64,000 nucleotides of DNA. Source: Burkholderiaceae bacterium. Its GTDB lineage: Bacteria > Pseudomonadota > Gammaproteobacteria > Burkholderiales > Burkholderiaceae_A. A model generated the notes under the pieces. It saw only the letters and a list, made by a program, of their open reading frames with translations, did not search any database and had not been told where the DNA came from. The translations under genes and the position numbers were made by a program. Position 1 is the first letter of the stretch, and each line of letters begins with the position of its first letter. Where the stretch lies: contig JAGYKN010000001.1 of the NCBI GenBank assembly GCA_018401615.1, positions 1 to 64,000 on the forward strand. Reading direction: 5' to 3'. Shown here in pieces: positions 46,528-56,881 of this stretch.

Positions 46528-48446
46528 TAATCACGCTTCACTTCTTTGAAGTCTGCGTCAACGACATCATCGGACTTTGCATTGGTGTCGCCGGAGGCCT
46601 GGTCCGGTCCGCCGGCAGTTGCCCCTGCATCGGCATAGACCTTCTCGCCAAGTTTCTGGGAGGCCTTCATGAGGTGGTCGGTCTTGGCCTCGATGGCCTC
46701 CTTGTCGTCTGCGAGCATGGCAGCTTCAAGCTCCCGCAGGGCCTCCTCGATCTTCGTCTTCTCATCGGCCTCGATCTTCTCACCATGCTCCTCGAGTGAT
46801 CGCCTCACCGAGTGGGCCATGGCCTCTGCCGCATTCCGAGCCTGAACAAGTTCAATGCGCCTGCGGTCGTCCTCTGCATTGGCCTCAGCATCAGCCACCA
46901 TCTTGTTGATCTCATCCTCAGACAGGCCGGAATTGGCCTTGATGGTGATCTTGTTCTCTTTGCCGGTGGCCTTGTCTTTTGCAGAGACATGCAAGATCCC
47001 GTTGGCATCGATGTCGAAGGTCACCTCAATCTGAGGGGTTCCACGAGGCGATGTGGGGATGCCCTCGAGGTTGAATTCGCCAAGCATCTTATTGGCGACG
47101 GCAACCTCCCGTTCGCCCTGAAAGACCTTGATGGTCACCGCAGGCTGATTGTCCTCGGCTGTTGAAAATACCTGGGAGAACTTGGTTGGAATGGTCGTGT
47201 TCTTCTGGATCATCTTGGTCATGATGCCGCCAAGGGTCTCGATTCCAAGGGAGAGCGGCGTGACATCGAGGAGGAGAAGGTCCTTGCGGTCGCCCGCGAG
47301 CACGGCCCCCTGGACAGCTGCACCAACCGCCACAGCCTCGTCTGGGTTGACATCCTTACGAGGCTCCCTGCCAAAGAAGGCCTTCACAGCATCTTGGACC
47401 TTGGGCATGCGGCTCATGCCGCCCACCAAGATGACGTCATCAATCTGGGAGGCGGATATTCCCGCATCCTTGAGTGCAATCTTGCAGGGCTCAATGGTGC
47501 CGGTGATGAGGTCATCGACAAGGCTCTCGAGCTTGGCCCTGGTGAGCTTAAAGGTCAGGTGGACCGGGGCCCCATTGGCCATTGCAATATAGGGCTCGTT
47601 GAGCTCAGTCTGTTGACTCGATGAGAGTTCAATCTTGGCGCGCTCTGCAGCAGCCTTGATTCGCTGGAGGGCGATGGGATCCTTCGAGAGGTCCACACCA
47701 TTTATTTTTTTGAACTCATCGATGATGTGATCGATGATCCGCTGATCAAAGTCCTCCCCCCCAAGGAAGGTGTCACCGTTGGTCGAGAGGACCTCGAACT
47801 GCTTCTCACCATCGACGTCTGCGATCTCGATGATGGAGACATCGAAGGTCCCCCCACCCAGGTCATAGACGGCCACCTTACGATCCTTGCCCGCCGCCTT
47901 GTCTAGTCCAAAGGCCAATGCCGCTGCCGTGGGCTCATTGATGATGCGCTTGACCTCGAGGCCCGCGATTCGACCGGCATCCTTGGTGGCCTGGCGCTGG
48001 GCGTCATTAAAGTAGGCGGGAACCGTGATCACGGCCTCCGTGACCTCATACCCAAGGTAGTCCTCGGCCGTCTTTTTCATCTTCCGCAAGACCTCTGCGG
48101 AGACCTGCGGGGGGGCCAGACGGTTGTCTCGAGCCGAGACCCAGGCATCCCCATTCTCGGCCTTGACGATCTGAAACGGCATGAGGTCGATGTCCTTCTG
48201 GACCTCCTTGTCCTCATATTTCCGCCCGATCAGGCGCTTGACTGCATAGAGGGTGTTGCGTGGATTGGTGACGGCCTGCCGCTTGGCTGGCGCCCCAACG
48301 AGGATCTCTCCGTCGTCCATGTAGGCAATGATGGACGGGGTGGTGCGGGCGCCCTCACTGTTCTCAATGACCTTTGGCTGGCCAGCTTCCATGATGGCCA
48401 CACATGAATTGGTGGTGCCCAGGTCGATTCCGATGATTTTTGCCAT
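46527..48446 (-). CDS. dnaK: Chaperone DnaK (Hsp70)
   Basis: An ATP-dependent chaperone of 639 residues. It begins [18 protein letters not shown] and shows [42 protein letters not shown] and the substrate domain with [17 protein letters not shown] lid and an acidic tail ([12 protein letters not shown]) follow. grpE lies 59 bp upstream. Confidence 0.98.
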   Translation of the reverse strand: MAKIIGIDLGTTNSCVAIMEAGQPKVIENSEGARTTPSIIAYMDDGEILVGAPAKRQAVTNPRNTLYAVKRLIGRKYEDKEVQKDIDLMPFQIVKAENGDAWVSARDNRLAPPQVSAEVLRKMKKTAEDYLGYEVTEAVITVPAYFNDAQRQATKDAGRIAGLEVKRIINEPTAAALAFGLDKAAGKDRKVAVYDLGGGTFDVSIIEIADVDGEKQFEVLSTNGDTFLGGEDFDQRIIDHIIDEFKKINGVDLSKDPIALQRIKAAAERAKIELSSSQQTELNEPYIAMANGAPVHLTFKLTRAKLESLVDDLITGTIEPCKIALKDAGISASQIDDVILVGGMSRMPKVQDAVKAFFGREPRKDVNPDEAVAVGAAVQGAVLAGDRKDLLLLDVTPLSLGIETLGGIMTKMIQKNTTIPTKFSQVFSTAEDNQPAVTIKVFQGEREVAVANKMLGEFNLEGIPTSPRGTPQIEVTFDIDANGILHVSAKDKATGKENKITIKANSGLSEDEINKMVADAEANAEDDRRRIELVQARNAAEAMAHSVRRSLEEHGEKIEADEKTKIEEALRELEAAMLADDKEAIEAKTDHLMKASQKLGEKVYADAGATAGGPDQASGDTNAKSDDVVDADFKEVKRD

Positions 48447-48483
48447 GATTGTGTCTTTCTTTTCAGATTGCAGATGTGCGTTA

Positions 48484-48510
48484 GGTGGGTACGAAGCTCA
48501 GGATTTCAAG
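48484..48510 (-). promoter_or_regulatory. Candidate heat-shock promoter before dnaK
   Basis: On the minus strand CTTGAA (48510-48505, overlapping the grpE stop) is followed after 15 nt by CCCACC (48489-48484). The -35 is perfect but the -10 departs from CCCCAT at two positions. Spacing equals that of the promoter before grpE. Confidence 0.35.
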
Positions 48511-49099
48511 ATGCAACGGCAACGAGTGCCGGGCGAAGGACTCGGTCGCCAATGAGGTACCCCTTCTGAAGCACCGCGACCACATGGCCGCTGGCAACCG
48601 GTGGGCTGGACTGGCCACCATCGACCATGGAGACGGCCTGGTGGCGATTTGGGTCGAATTTCTCGCCGGCTGGGCTCAGGGACACCAGGCGGCCCCGCTC
48701 GAAGGCCTGGACAAGCTGCCGCAGGGTCAACTCCACGCCGCTGGTGAGCCCCTCAAGGGTCTGGCCCTGCAGGGAGAGGGCCATCTCGAGGCTGTCGGCC
48801 ACCGGCAGCATGGCCTCGGCAAACCCCTCGATGGCAAATTTACTGGCATTGGTGAGTTCCTGGGCGTGGCGTTTGCGAAGGTTGTCGATTTCAGCCGCAA
48901 GCCGAATGAGCTGGTCCTCTCGCTCGGAGAGCAGGGCCGCAGCATCGACGGCCGGCCCGTGGGGGCCGCCCTCCTCCTGGCTCAAGGCCGCTGAGGGGGG
49001 GCCTTCCTGGGGGGTCACCTCAGGGTTCACCTCAGGGGTTACCTCGGGGGTTACAGCGGCCTCTGGCTGAGGATCTTGGGCGTGAGGGTCTGACGGCAT
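48506..49099 (-). CDS. grpE: Nucleotide exchange factor GrpE
   Basis: A 197-residue dimeric cofactor that exchanges ADP on DnaK. An acidic Pro-rich N-terminus contains three TPEV/NPEV repeats (about residues 17-30). The long coiled-coil helix follows (LIRLAAEIDNLRKRHAQEL), then FAEAMLPVADSLEMAL, and the C-terminal beta part with KFDPNRHQAVS and VVAVLQKGYLIGDRVLRPALV. ATG 49099 is in the family position. A near-consensus sigma32 promoter precedes it. Confidence 0.95.
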   Translation of the reverse strand: MPSDPHAQDPQPEAAVTPEVTPEVNPEVTPQEGPPSAALSQEEGGPHGPAVDAAALLSEREDQLIRLAAEIDNLRKRHAQELTNASKFAIEGFAEAMLPVADSLEMALSLQGQTLEGLTSGVELTLRQLVQAFERGRLVSLSPAGEKFDPNRHQAVSMVDGGQSSPPVASGHVVAVLQKGYLIGDRVLRPALVAVAS

Positions 49100-49132
49100 C
49101 CTGGCATGCTCCTGAAGAATGGACTCCTCAAG

Positions 49133-49161
49133 AGATGGGGACCCCCTGCACGATTTTCAAG
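49133..49161 (-). promoter_or_regulatory. Sigma32 (RpoH) heat-shock promoter of grpE-dnaK-dnaJ
   Basis: On the minus strand CTTGAA (49161-49156) and CCCCATCT (49140-49133) are separated by 15 nt, matching the RpoH consensus CTTGAA and CCCCATNT. The -35 overlaps the last codons and stop of the fdhA gene upstream. Confidence 0.85.
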
Positions 49162-51988
49162 GGGCAGCCTGCAAGCCCTCTAGAATTTGGCCACCACCGA
49201 AGCTGGCCTGGATCGGCACCTGGCCTCCTGGCTCGAGGCGAACGGCGCAGTACTTGAACTCCGGAATCTTGCCGATGGGATCAAGGGCAGCGTTTGTGAG
49301 CTCATTGATGGCGGCCTCGTAGTAACAAAACGGCACAAATACAGCACCACGAGGCGTGCTCTCGTCGGCCCGGGCATAGAGGCTCACGGCCCCGCGGCGG
49401 CTGCGCAGGGTGACGACCTCTCCTGGGCTCACCCCACACTCCTGGAGGTCCAAGGGATGAATCAGGGCGACTGGATCCGGCTCGAGTGCATCGAGCACCG
49501 TGGCCCTGCGGGTCATGCTGCCCGTGTGCCAGTGCTCAAGCTGGCGACCCGTGATGAGCACGCTGGGGTACGCCGAATCTGGCCGCTCGTCGGCCGAGAT
49601 GATGTCTGCCGGCACGAAACGGGCCAGGCCTGTCTCGGTGGGAAAACGGGCCGTGAAGATCACGCGATCTCCCGGGTCGCCCTCTCGGGTGCAGGGATAG
49701 GTCACAGCGCCCTCCGACTCCAGGCGCGCCCAGGTGATGCCCGCGATGCTGGGCATGGTCTTGCGCATCTCATCAAAGACCTGTGAGACATGCGTGTACT
49801 GCCAATCCAGGCCGAGCTCTCGAGCCATGTCCTGGATGATCCAGAGATCTGGCCGCGCCTCTCCCGGGGGCCTGACCGCCTCGCGCCCGAGTTGAACGAG
49901 TCGATCTGTGTTGGTGAAGGTGCCGGTCTTCTCAGGAAACGCACTCGCGGGCAGGATGACATCTGCAAGGTAGCCCGTCTCGGTGAGAAAAATATCCTGC
50001 ACCACGAGGAGATCGAGCGAGGCAAGGCTCTGTCTGGCATGGTGGGCATCGGGATCTGACATGGCGGGATTCTCACCCTGGATGTACATGCCTCGGATCT
50101 CTCCACGATCAATGGCATGCATGACCTCGACGACCGTCAACCCCGGCTGGTCATCGAGGCTCTCGAGCGGGACCTGCCAGGCCGCTGCAAAAGCAGCCCG
50201 CACGGTCGGATCACCCACCTTCTGATAGTCGGGATAGACCATTGGAATGAGGCCAGCATCGGAGGCACCCTGGACATTGTTCTGACCCCGAAGCGGGTGC
50301 AGGCCGGTCCCTGGTCGACCGATCTGACCTGTCATCAGGGAGAGCGCGATGAGGCAGCGTGCATTGTCGGTGCCGTGGACATGCTGGGAGATGCCCATCC
50401 CCCAGAGGATCATCGAGCCCTCCGATGTTGCGTAGAGGCGGGCCACGTAGCGGATTGTCTCGGCATCAATGCCGCAGATCGGCGCCATCTCCTCAGGACT
50501 GTAGCCGGCAACATTCTTCTCGAGCTCAGCAAAGCCAATGGTTCGGCTCGAGATGAAGTCTTTGTCGACAAGGCCCTCCGAGACAATGACATGCATCATG
50601 GCGTTTAAGAGCGCCACATCGGTGTCGGGCTTAAATTGAAGGAATCGATGGGCCAGCCGTGAGAGCTCAGTCTTGCGGGGGTCCATGATGATGAACTTGG
50701 TGCCATTTCTCATGGCATTTTTCATCCAGGTTGCTGCCACTGGGTGATTCACCGTTGGGTTGGCCCCAATGATGATCACCACCGAGGCCTTCAAGACATC
50801 CATCACAGGGTTCGAGACTGCGCCAGAGCCCAATCCTTCCAATAGGGCCATGACCGAGGAGGCATGACAGAGTCGGGTGCAGTGATCCACATTGTTGGAG
50901 CCGAACCCAGTGCGAACGAGTTTCTGAAAGAGATAGGCCTCTTCGTTGCTGCCCTTGGCCGACCCAAAACCGGCCAACGACCGTGGCCCATGGGCCTGGC
51001 GAATGGCCTTGAGGCCGCCGCCGGCTCGCGCCAGGGCCTCCTCCCAGCTGGCCTCGCGAAAGACACTGAGGAGATTGTCTGGGTCCATGACAAAGCTGCC
51101 CCGCTTGGGCGCATCGTCTCGACGAATCAGCGGCCTCTTGAGCCGCTGGGGATGGTGCGCATAGTCGAATCCGTAGCGACCCTTGACACATAGGCGCTTG
51201 TGATTGGCGGGGCCATCACGGCCCTCCACAAAGAGGATCGTGTTGTCTTTGATGTTGTAGGTGAGCTGACAGCCCACACCACAGTAAGGGCAGATTGAAT
51301 CGACCTTCTCGTCCGGGACAGACATCCCGGCATCGCGGGCAGGCATGAGGGCCCCCGTGGGACAGGCTGCCACACATTCCCCGCAGGCCACGCAGGTCGA
51401 GGCCCCCATGGGATCGTCCATGTCGAAGACGATCTTGGCCTGCTCACCCCGAAAGGCCAGGCCGATGACGTCATTGACCTGCTCATCGCGGCAGGCTCTC
51501 AGGCATCGGGTGCACTGGATGCAGGCATCTAGGTTGACCGCAATGGCCGGATGCGAGAGATCTGACATGACCCTTTGGCGGGGTGCAAACCTGGGCCGCC
51601 CAACGGCCAATGCCTCTGCCCAGAAATCAACCTCGTTGTGCCGGGTGTAATCGGCCTCTGGCATGTCTGACTGAAGCAGTTCAAGGACCATCTTCTGAGA
51701 CAACACAGCACGATCGCTGTTGGTGATGACCTTCATGTTGTTTGACGGATGACGACAGCAGGAGGGGGCCAGTGCCCGCTCACCGTCGATCTCCACCATG
51801 CAGACCCGGCAGTTGCCCACCGCCTCGAGACCCTCCTTGTGGCAGAGGTGCGGAATCTGCACCCCATTTCGCTTGGCGATGTCGAGGATCGTCTCGTGGG
51901 CATACCCGGTCACGGCCCGACCATTGATCTCGAAGGCGACCTCGATGGACTGGAGGTTGACCGACTCTGCCCTGGTGCTTGCATTCAT
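49157..51988 (-). CDS. fdhA: NAD-dependent formate dehydrogenase, alpha (Mo/W-bis-MGD) subunit
   Basis: Oxidises formate to CO2. The 943-residue protein has an N-terminal [2Fe-2S] domain (CHKEGLEAVGNCRVC, Cys49/60/63), a His-Cys [4Fe-4S] site near HNEVDFWAEAL, two ferredoxin clusters (CIQCTRCLRAC, CVACGECVAACP), and a further CPYCGVGCQLTY cluster. The pterin domain has cysteine, not selenocysteine, in NNVDHCTRLCHAS. IGANPTVNHPVA and GRPGTGLHPLRGQNNVQGA are typical of FDH. ATG 51988 overlaps the fdhB stop (ATGA). The arrangement with a fused beta subunit resembles Methylobacterium FDH1; tungsten or molybdenum cannot be told. No fdhD/fdsC-type maturation gene is adjacent. Confidence 0.93.
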   Translation of the reverse strand: MNASTRAESVNLQSIEVAFEINGRAVTGYAHETILDIAKRNGVQIPHLCHKEGLEAVGNCRVCMVEIDGERALAPSCCRHPSNNMKVITNSDRAVLSQKMVLELLQSDMPEADYTRHNEVDFWAEALAVGRPRFAPRQRVMSDLSHPAIAVNLDACIQCTRCLRACRDEQVNDVIGLAFRGEQAKIVFDMDDPMGASTCVACGECVAACPTGALMPARDAGMSVPDEKVDSICPYCGVGCQLTYNIKDNTILFVEGRDGPANHKRLCVKGRYGFDYAHHPQRLKRPLIRRDDAPKRGSFVMDPDNLLSVFREASWEEALARAGGGLKAIRQAHGPRSLAGFGSAKGSNEEAYLFQKLVRTGFGSNNVDHCTRLCHASSVMALLEGLGSGAVSNPVMDVLKASVVIIIGANPTVNHPVAATWMKNAMRNGTKFIIMDPRKTELSRLAHRFLQFKPDTDVALLNAMMHVIVSEGLVDKDFISSRTIGFAELEKNVAGYSPEEMAPICGIDAETIRYVARLYATSEGSMILWGMGISQHVHGTDNARCLIALSLMTGQIGRPGTGLHPLRGQNNVQGASDAGLIPMVYPDYQKVGDPTVRAAFAAAWQVPLESLDDQPGLTVVEVMHAIDRGEIRGMYIQGENPAMSDPDAHHARQSLASLDLLVVQDIFLTETGYLADVILPASAFPEKTGTFTNTDRLVQLGREAVRPPGEARPDLWIIQDMARELGLDWQYTHVSQVFDEMRKTMPSIAGITWARLESEGAVTYPCTREGDPGDRVIFTARFPTETGLARFVPADIISADERPDSAYPSVLITGRQLEHWHTGSMTRRATVLDALEPDPVALIHPLDLQECGVSPGEVVTLRSRRGAVSLYARADESTPRGAVFVPFCYYEAAINELTNAALDPIGKIPEFKYCAVRLEPGGQVPIQASFGGGQILEGLQAAP

Positions 51989-53715
51989 CCTGATGCTCCA
52001 TCGTGAGAGCCAGATAATTCTTGTGGAAAGTACTTGATGACGCAGTCGATCGGATTCGGTGCGGCCTGTCCCAGTCCGCAGATTGATGCATCTCGCATGA
52101 CCATTGAGAGATCCCCCAGGAGATCCACATCCCAGTTGTCCTGCTCGAGCAGGCGGACCGCCTTTGCCGTTCCCACACGGCATGGCGTGCACTGGCCGCA
52201 GGATTCATGCTGGAAGAATCGCAGGGTGTTGAGCGCAGCCTGCCTGGCCGAGTCGTGATGAGAGAGGATCACAATGGCAGCTGACCCAATGAAGCAGCCA
52301 TGGGCCTGGAGTGTGTCGAAATCAAGGGGGATGTCATTCATGGATGCCGGCAGAATCCCGCCAGAGGCCCCCCCGGGGAGATAGCCGTAGAAGGTGTGCC
52401 CCTCGAGCATCCCACCAGAGAACTCATCGATGAGCTCCTGGACGGTGGTTCCCGCCGGCGCAAGCTTGACCCCTGGGTTCACGACCCGGCCAGACACCGA
52501 GAATGACCTCAGGCCCTTTCGGCCATGTCGGCCGTGAGAGGCAAACCAGTGGCCGCCTCTCTCCAGAATCTCGCGGACCCAGTGGAGGGTCTCAAAGTTG
52601 TGCTCAAGGGTCGGTCGCCCCCAGAGCCCAACCTGGGCAACATAGGGTGGCCGCAGTCGTGGGAGGCCTCGCCTGCCCTCGATTGACTCGATCATTGCCG
52701 ACTCCTCCCCACAGATGTAGGCCCCCGCCCCCCGACGCAACTCAATGAGAGGCATATTGGCCATGGGTGGATTCTCCCGCAGCAATGCCAACTCATGCTC
52801 AAGGATGGCACGACAGCCGTGGTACTCGTCTCGTAGATAGACATAGATGGCGTCAATGCCAACGGCCCACGAGGCAATCAGCATTCCCTCGATGAATCGG
52901 TGAGGATCCCGCTCAAGGTAGGTCCGATCCTTGAAGGTTCCGGGCTCGCCCTCATCGATATTGACAGCCATCAGTCTTGGAGCGGGCTGATCTCGAACGA
53001 TTCGCCACTTGCGGCCAGCCGGAAAGCCTGCGCCACCGAGGCCCCTGAGGCCGGAATCTTCCATGGACCGAATGACATCCTCGAGATCACGCTCACCCGA
53101 GAGGCAGGCACGCAGCAGGGCGTAGCCGCCTGCCTTGATGTAGGACTCTAGGCCCAGGTAATCGTCATGGTGGTGGGTCCTTGCATTGGCTTTGACGGCC
53201 TGGGCCACGGTCTCGATGGTGGCAAAGGCCATGGGATTCTGATGAACCACCGCCGCTGGCGCCTGCTCACAGCGGCCAATACAGGGCGCAGGAATGACAC
53301 GCACGGACGCGCCAAGCAAGGCGGGCAGCCGATCCAACAGCTGACGGGCCCCGGCCATCTCACAGCTGAGCCCATCACAGACCCGAACCGTCAAGGCAGG
53401 CGGGGCTGCATCGCCCTCTCTGATCACATCGAAGTGATGATAAAAGGTGGCCACCTCATAGACCTCTGTCTGGGCCAGCTGCATCTCATGGGCAAGGGCT
53501 GCCAGGTGGGCTGCCCCGAGATGCCCAAATGCATCTTGAATCTTGTGGAGATGCTCAATGAGATAGGAGCGGTCACGCGAGGCATCCCGAAGGAGATCCT
53601 TGATCTGGACCAGGGCAACAGGGTCAACCCGACGGCCCTTGGGGGCCTGCCGCTTTCGGGCCCGCGAGGCTCCCTCGAGCGCAATCGGAATGACATGCTG
53701 CGACATCTCACCCAT
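51985..53715 (-). CDS. fdhB: Formate dehydrogenase beta subunit, NuoE-NuoF fusion
   Basis: A 576-residue electron-output subunit that passes electrons from the alpha subunit to NAD+. The first 190 or so residues are NuoE/FdsG-like, with the [2Fe-2S] cysteines in VRVCDGLSCEMAG and APCIGRCEQAP. The rest is NuoF/FdsB-like, with LGGAGFPAGRKW (FMN/NADH site), NIDEGEPGTFKDR, GAGAYICGEESAMI and the [4Fe-4S] site ESCGQCTPCRVGT. In Cupriavidus these halves are separate genes; here they are one. The start at 53715 is 2 nt after frc. Confidence 0.93.
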   Translation of the reverse strand: MGEMSQHVIPIALEGASRARKRQAPKGRRVDPVALVQIKDLLRDASRDRSYLIEHLHKIQDAFGHLGAAHLAALAHEMQLAQTEVYEVATFYHHFDVIREGDAAPPALTVRVCDGLSCEMAGARQLLDRLPALLGASVRVIPAPCIGRCEQAPAAVVHQNPMAFATIETVAQAVKANARTHHHDDYLGLESYIKAGGYALLRACLSGERDLEDVIRSMEDSGLRGLGGAGFPAGRKWRIVRDQPAPRLMAVNIDEGEPGTFKDRTYLERDPHRFIEGMLIASWAVGIDAIYVYLRDEYHGCRAILEHELALLRENPPMANMPLIELRRGAGAYICGEESAMIESIEGRRGLPRLRPPYVAQVGLWGRPTLEHNFETLHWVREILERGGHWFASHGRHGRKGLRSFSVSGRVVNPGVKLAPAGTTVQELIDEFSGGMLEGHTFYGYLPGGASGGILPASMNDIPLDFDTLQAHGCFIGSAAIVILSHHDSARQAALNTLRFFQHESCGQCTPCRVGTAKAVRLLEQDNWDVDLLGDLSMVMRDASICGLGQAAPNPIDCVIKYFPQELSGSHDGASG

Positions 53716-53717
53716 CG

Positions 53718-54974
53718 CTAGACCACCGACTTCTCATGGAGGGACTTGATCTCTGCTGGGCTGTAACCCAACTCAACAAGGACATCGTCGGTGTGCTCAC
53801 CCAGGAGCGGGGCACCGGTGATCTCGGGCTTCAAGTCTGAGAACTTGATGGGGCTGCCGACGGTGAGGTACTTGCCATAGACCTTGTGATCGACTTCAAC
53901 AATCGACCCACTGGCCCGCAGGGAGGCATCCACCGAGAGCTCTTTCATTGAGAGGACAGGCGCGCAGGGGATGTCGAACTTGCGAAGGATGTCGACCGCC
54001 TCGAACTTTGTCTTGTCTGCCAGCCAGGATTCAATGAATTTAAAGATGTCGAAGATCTTGTCTTGACGGGCCCGGGCTGTTTTGTAGGCAGGGTCGTCGA
54101 TCCACTCAGGCTTTTTGAGGGCGCGGCAGATGGGCTCCCATGCATGGCCCTGGATGGTGAAGTAGATGTAGGCATTGGGATCGGTCTCCCAGCCCTTGCA
54201 CTTTAAGACCCAGCCGGGCTGACCACCGCCGCCGGCATTGCCGCCGCGTGGCACCACATCGGTGAACTTTCCATGGGGATACTGGGGATACTCCTCGAGA
54301 AAGCCCAGGTGATCGAGTCGCTGTTGGTCCCGTAGCTTGACGCGACAGAGATTGAGCACGGCGTCCTGCATTGAGCAGGCAACCCGCTGGCCTTTGCCGG
54401 TCCGCTGGCGACCGATGACGGCCGTGAGAATGCCGATGGCCAGGTGCATGCCGGTGTTGCTATCGCCCAGGGCGGCGCCCGAGACGGTTGGCGGGCCGTC
54501 CCAGAATCCAGTGGTCGATGCTGCACCACCGGCGCATTGCGCCACATTCTCGTAGACCTTGAGGTCTTCGTAATGATGGCCATCGCTGAATCCCTTGACA
54601 GACGCAACGATCATCTTTGGGTTGAGCTTCTGGATGTGCTCCCAGGTGAATCCCATGCGATCGAGCGCGCCGGGTGCAAAGTTTTCGACCATGACATCGG
54701 ATTCCCTGATGAGCTTCTCGAGGACCTCCTTGCCCTCTGGGGTCTTGGTGTCGAGGGTGAGAGACCGCTTGTTGCTGTTGAGCATGGTGAAGTAGAGGGC
54801 ATCCGCCTCGGGCTTGTCGCGAAGCTGATTTCGGGTCACGTCTCCCGAGCCAGGGCGCTCCACCTTGATGACGTCTGCACCGAACCAGGCAAGCATTTGG
54901 GTGCAGGCCGGACCAGCCTGGACATGGGTGAAGTCGATGATCTTGATGCCTTCGAGCGGTTTGGTTCCAGACAT
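53718..54974 (-). CDS. frc: Formyl-CoA:oxalate CoA-transferase
   Basis: A class III CoA-transferase that moves CoA from formyl-CoA to oxalate. The 418-residue protein has the [20 protein letters not shown] start, the active-site aspartate in [11 protein letters not shown] (Asp171), and the glycine loop [10 protein letters not shown] that marks true Frc enzymes over other CaiB/BaiF proteins. [16 protein letters not shown] is also Frc-like. Oxc is encoded 20 bp upstream in the same direction and formate dehydrogenase 2 bp downstream. Confidence 0.95.
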   Translation of the reverse strand: MSGTKPLEGIKIIDFTHVQAGPACTQMLAWFGADVIKVERPGSGDVTRNQLRDKPEADALYFTMLNSNKRSLTLDTKTPEGKEVLEKLIRESDVMVENFAPGALDRMGFTWEHIQKLNPKMIVASVKGFSDGHHYEDLKVYENVAQCAGGAASTTGFWDGPPTVSGAALGDSNTGMHLAIGILTAVIGRQRTGKGQRVACSMQDAVLNLCRVKLRDQQRLDHLGFLEEYPQYPHGKFTDVVPRGGNAGGGGQPGWVLKCKGWETDPNAYIYFTIQGHAWEPICRALKKPEWIDDPAYKTARARQDKIFDIFKFIESWLADKTKFEAVDILRKFDIPCAPVLSMKELSVDASLRASGSIVEVDHKVYGKYLTVGSPIKFSDLKPEITGAPLLGEHTDDVLVELGYSPAEIKSLHEKSVV

Positions 54975-54994
54975 GATGACTCTCCTGTTATGGG

Positions 54995-56758
54995 TTACTT
55001 TTTGGTTGCTGCACTGGCTGGGTTAAGGCTGGTGATGCGGCCACTCTCGGTGCCTGCGGTCTCATCGATGATGGCGTTGATCAGGGTGGGCCGGCCTGAG
55101 CGAATGGCAGCCTCCATGCCAGCCCGAAGCTCGGCCTTGGTCTTGGCCTGCACCCCCACACCACCGAATGCCTCCATGAGGAGTTCGTAGCGCGCATTCT
55201 TAACAAAGACGGTGGGTGCTGGGTCGGCACCCCCCGTTGCATTGATGTCAGTTCCGCGATAGACGCCGTTGTTGTTGAGGATCACCACGCAGACAGGTAG
55301 GTTGTAACGACAGATGGTCTCAACCTCCATGCCGCTAAAGCCAAAGGCGCTATCGCCCTCAATGGCGATCACGGGCTGGCCAGTGACCACTGCCGCGCCC
55401 ACGCAGAATCCCATGCCAATGCCCATGACACCCCAGGTGCCGACATCGAGCCGCTTGCGGGGCTTGGACATGTTGACGATGCTTCGGGTGAAGTCGAGCG
55501 CGTTGGCCCCCTCGTTTACCAGAATGGCCTCGGGATTGGCCTCGACGATGTCTCTCACCACGGCCAGGGCACTGTGGAAATTCATGACCGGCGGGTTCTG
55601 AGAGAGCGTCTCCAACATCTTGCTCAGGTTCTTGCTCTTGCGCTCCGCAATGGCGCTCATCCAGTCTGCGGGCGGCTTGGGCCAGCTCCCCAGACCGGTC
55701 AGCAGGGCCGAGACGCAGGAGCCGATGTCGCCCACCAGCGGCGCATCAATGGCCACATTGCTGTCCATCTCTGTGGGTGCGATGTCGATCTGAATGAATT
55801 TCGTCTGGCCCGGGCTGCGGGCATCCTTGCCGCCCCAGGTCTTTCCTTTTCCGTGGGCCAGCAGCCAGTTGAGTCGGGCACCAATCAACATCACGACGTC
55901 GGCCTGCGCCAGCACATAGGAGCGGGCCGGTGCCGCCGAGAGCTCATGGGTATCGGGCAGCAGCCCCTTGGCCATGGACATGGGCAGGTAGGGGATGCCG
56001 GTCTTCTCGATGAGGGCCTGGATCTCGGCATCCGCCTGAGCGTAGGCCGCCCCTTTGCCCAGAATGATGAGGGGCCTCCTGGCCTCTCGCAGCACGCGAA
56101 GGGCACGCGAGACCGCATCGGGCGCCGGGATTTGACGCGGTGCGGGATCGATCACTTTGATGAGGGAGTCTCGGCCTGCGGCTGCATCCATGGCCTGAGA
56201 AAAGAGCTTTGCAGGCAGATCAAGATAGACCCCGCCAGGTCGGCCCGAGACCGCCGCGCGGATGGCGCGCGCCACCCCGACACCGATGTCCTCTGCATGG
56301 AGCACCCTAAAGGCCGCCTTGGCGTGCGGCCTTGCAACCGCGAGTTGGTCCATCTCTTCGTAGTCGCCCTGCTGGAGGTCCACAATCTCACGCTCACTCG
56401 AGCCGCTGATGAGAATCATTGGGAAGCAGTTGGTGGTGGCATTTGCAAGCGCCGTGAGCCCATTGAGGAATCCTGGGGCCGAGACGGTCAGGCAGATGCC
56501 CGGCTTCTGGGTGAGAAAGCCTGCGATGGCAGCGGCATTGCCTGCGTTTTGCTCGTGGCGAAAGGAGATGACCCGCATTCCATCGGCCTGGGCCATGCGG
56601 GTGAGGTCGGTGATGGGGATGCCAGGCAGGCCGAATATGGTGTCGATGCCATTGAGCTTGAGGGCGTCAATCACCAGGTGAAAGCCATCGGTCAGTTCAC
56701 GGGGCGCCGAATGATTCGTTGCTTCAGGGGTGCTGGTCATCTGTTCTATGTCTCTCAT
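54995..56758 (-). CDS. oxc: Oxalyl-CoA decarboxylase
   Basis: A ThDP-dependent enzyme that converts oxalyl-CoA to formyl-CoA and CO2. The 587-residue protein shows the entry [16 protein letters not shown], the ThDP glutamate in [29 protein letters not shown], and the magnesium/ThDP motif [11 protein letters not shown]...NN (with [13 protein letters not shown]). The start may be ATG 56758 (GAGG 7 nt upstream) or ATG 56740. It is the first gene of the oxc-frc-fdhB-fdhA unit and is divergent from a Crp/Fnr regulator. Confidence 0.95.
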   Translation of the reverse strand: MRDIEQMTSTPEATNHSAPRELTDGFHLVIDALKLNGIDTIFGLPGIPITDLTRMAQADGMRVISFRHEQNAGNAAAIAGFLTQKPGICLTVSAPGFLNGLTALANATTNCFPMILISGSSEREIVDLQQGDYEEMDQLAVARPHAKAAFRVLHAEDIGVGVARAIRAAVSGRPGGVYLDLPAKLFSQAMDAAAGRDSLIKVIDPAPRQIPAPDAVSRALRVLREARRPLIILGKGAAYAQADAEIQALIEKTGIPYLPMSMAKGLLPDTHELSAAPARSYVLAQADVVMLIGARLNWLLAHGKGKTWGGKDARSPGQTKFIQIDIAPTEMDSNVAIDAPLVGDIGSCVSALLTGLGSWPKPPADWMSAIAERKSKNLSKMLETLSQNPPVMNFHSALAVVRDIVEANPEAILVNEGANALDFTRSIVNMSKPRKRLDVGTWGVMGIGMGFCVGAAVVTGQPVIAIEGDSAFGFSGMEVETICRYNLPVCVVILNNNGVYRGTDINATGGADPAPTVFVKNARYELLMEAFGGVGVQAKTKAELRAGMEAAIRSGRPTLINAIIDETAGTESGRITSLNPASAATKK

Positions 56759-56845
56759 CTAGAGGCCTCGACGGGGGCGTTCGCGCATTCGGGTTGTCTG
56801 CGCCTTCGGGGTGTTTGAGCGTTTCTTAGACACGCGCACCAGGGG

Positions 56846-56860
56846 CTATGAGTATCATAG
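56846..56860. promoter_or_regulatory. Perfect inverted repeat CTATGA-N3-TCATAG
   Basis: Half-sites at 56846-56851 and 56855-56860 flank GTA, in the 200-bp region between oxc and the divergent regulator. It could be a second operator or part of a promoter; no known regulator is assigned. Confidence 0.4.
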
Positions 56861-56881
56861 AAAGTCTGAGGTCCATGGCGA

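Noticed and set aside
55574-56818. A 414-codon open frame on the plus strand opposite oxc
   Set aside because: Antisense of a clear oxalyl-CoA decarboxylase; it would also cover the divergent control region.
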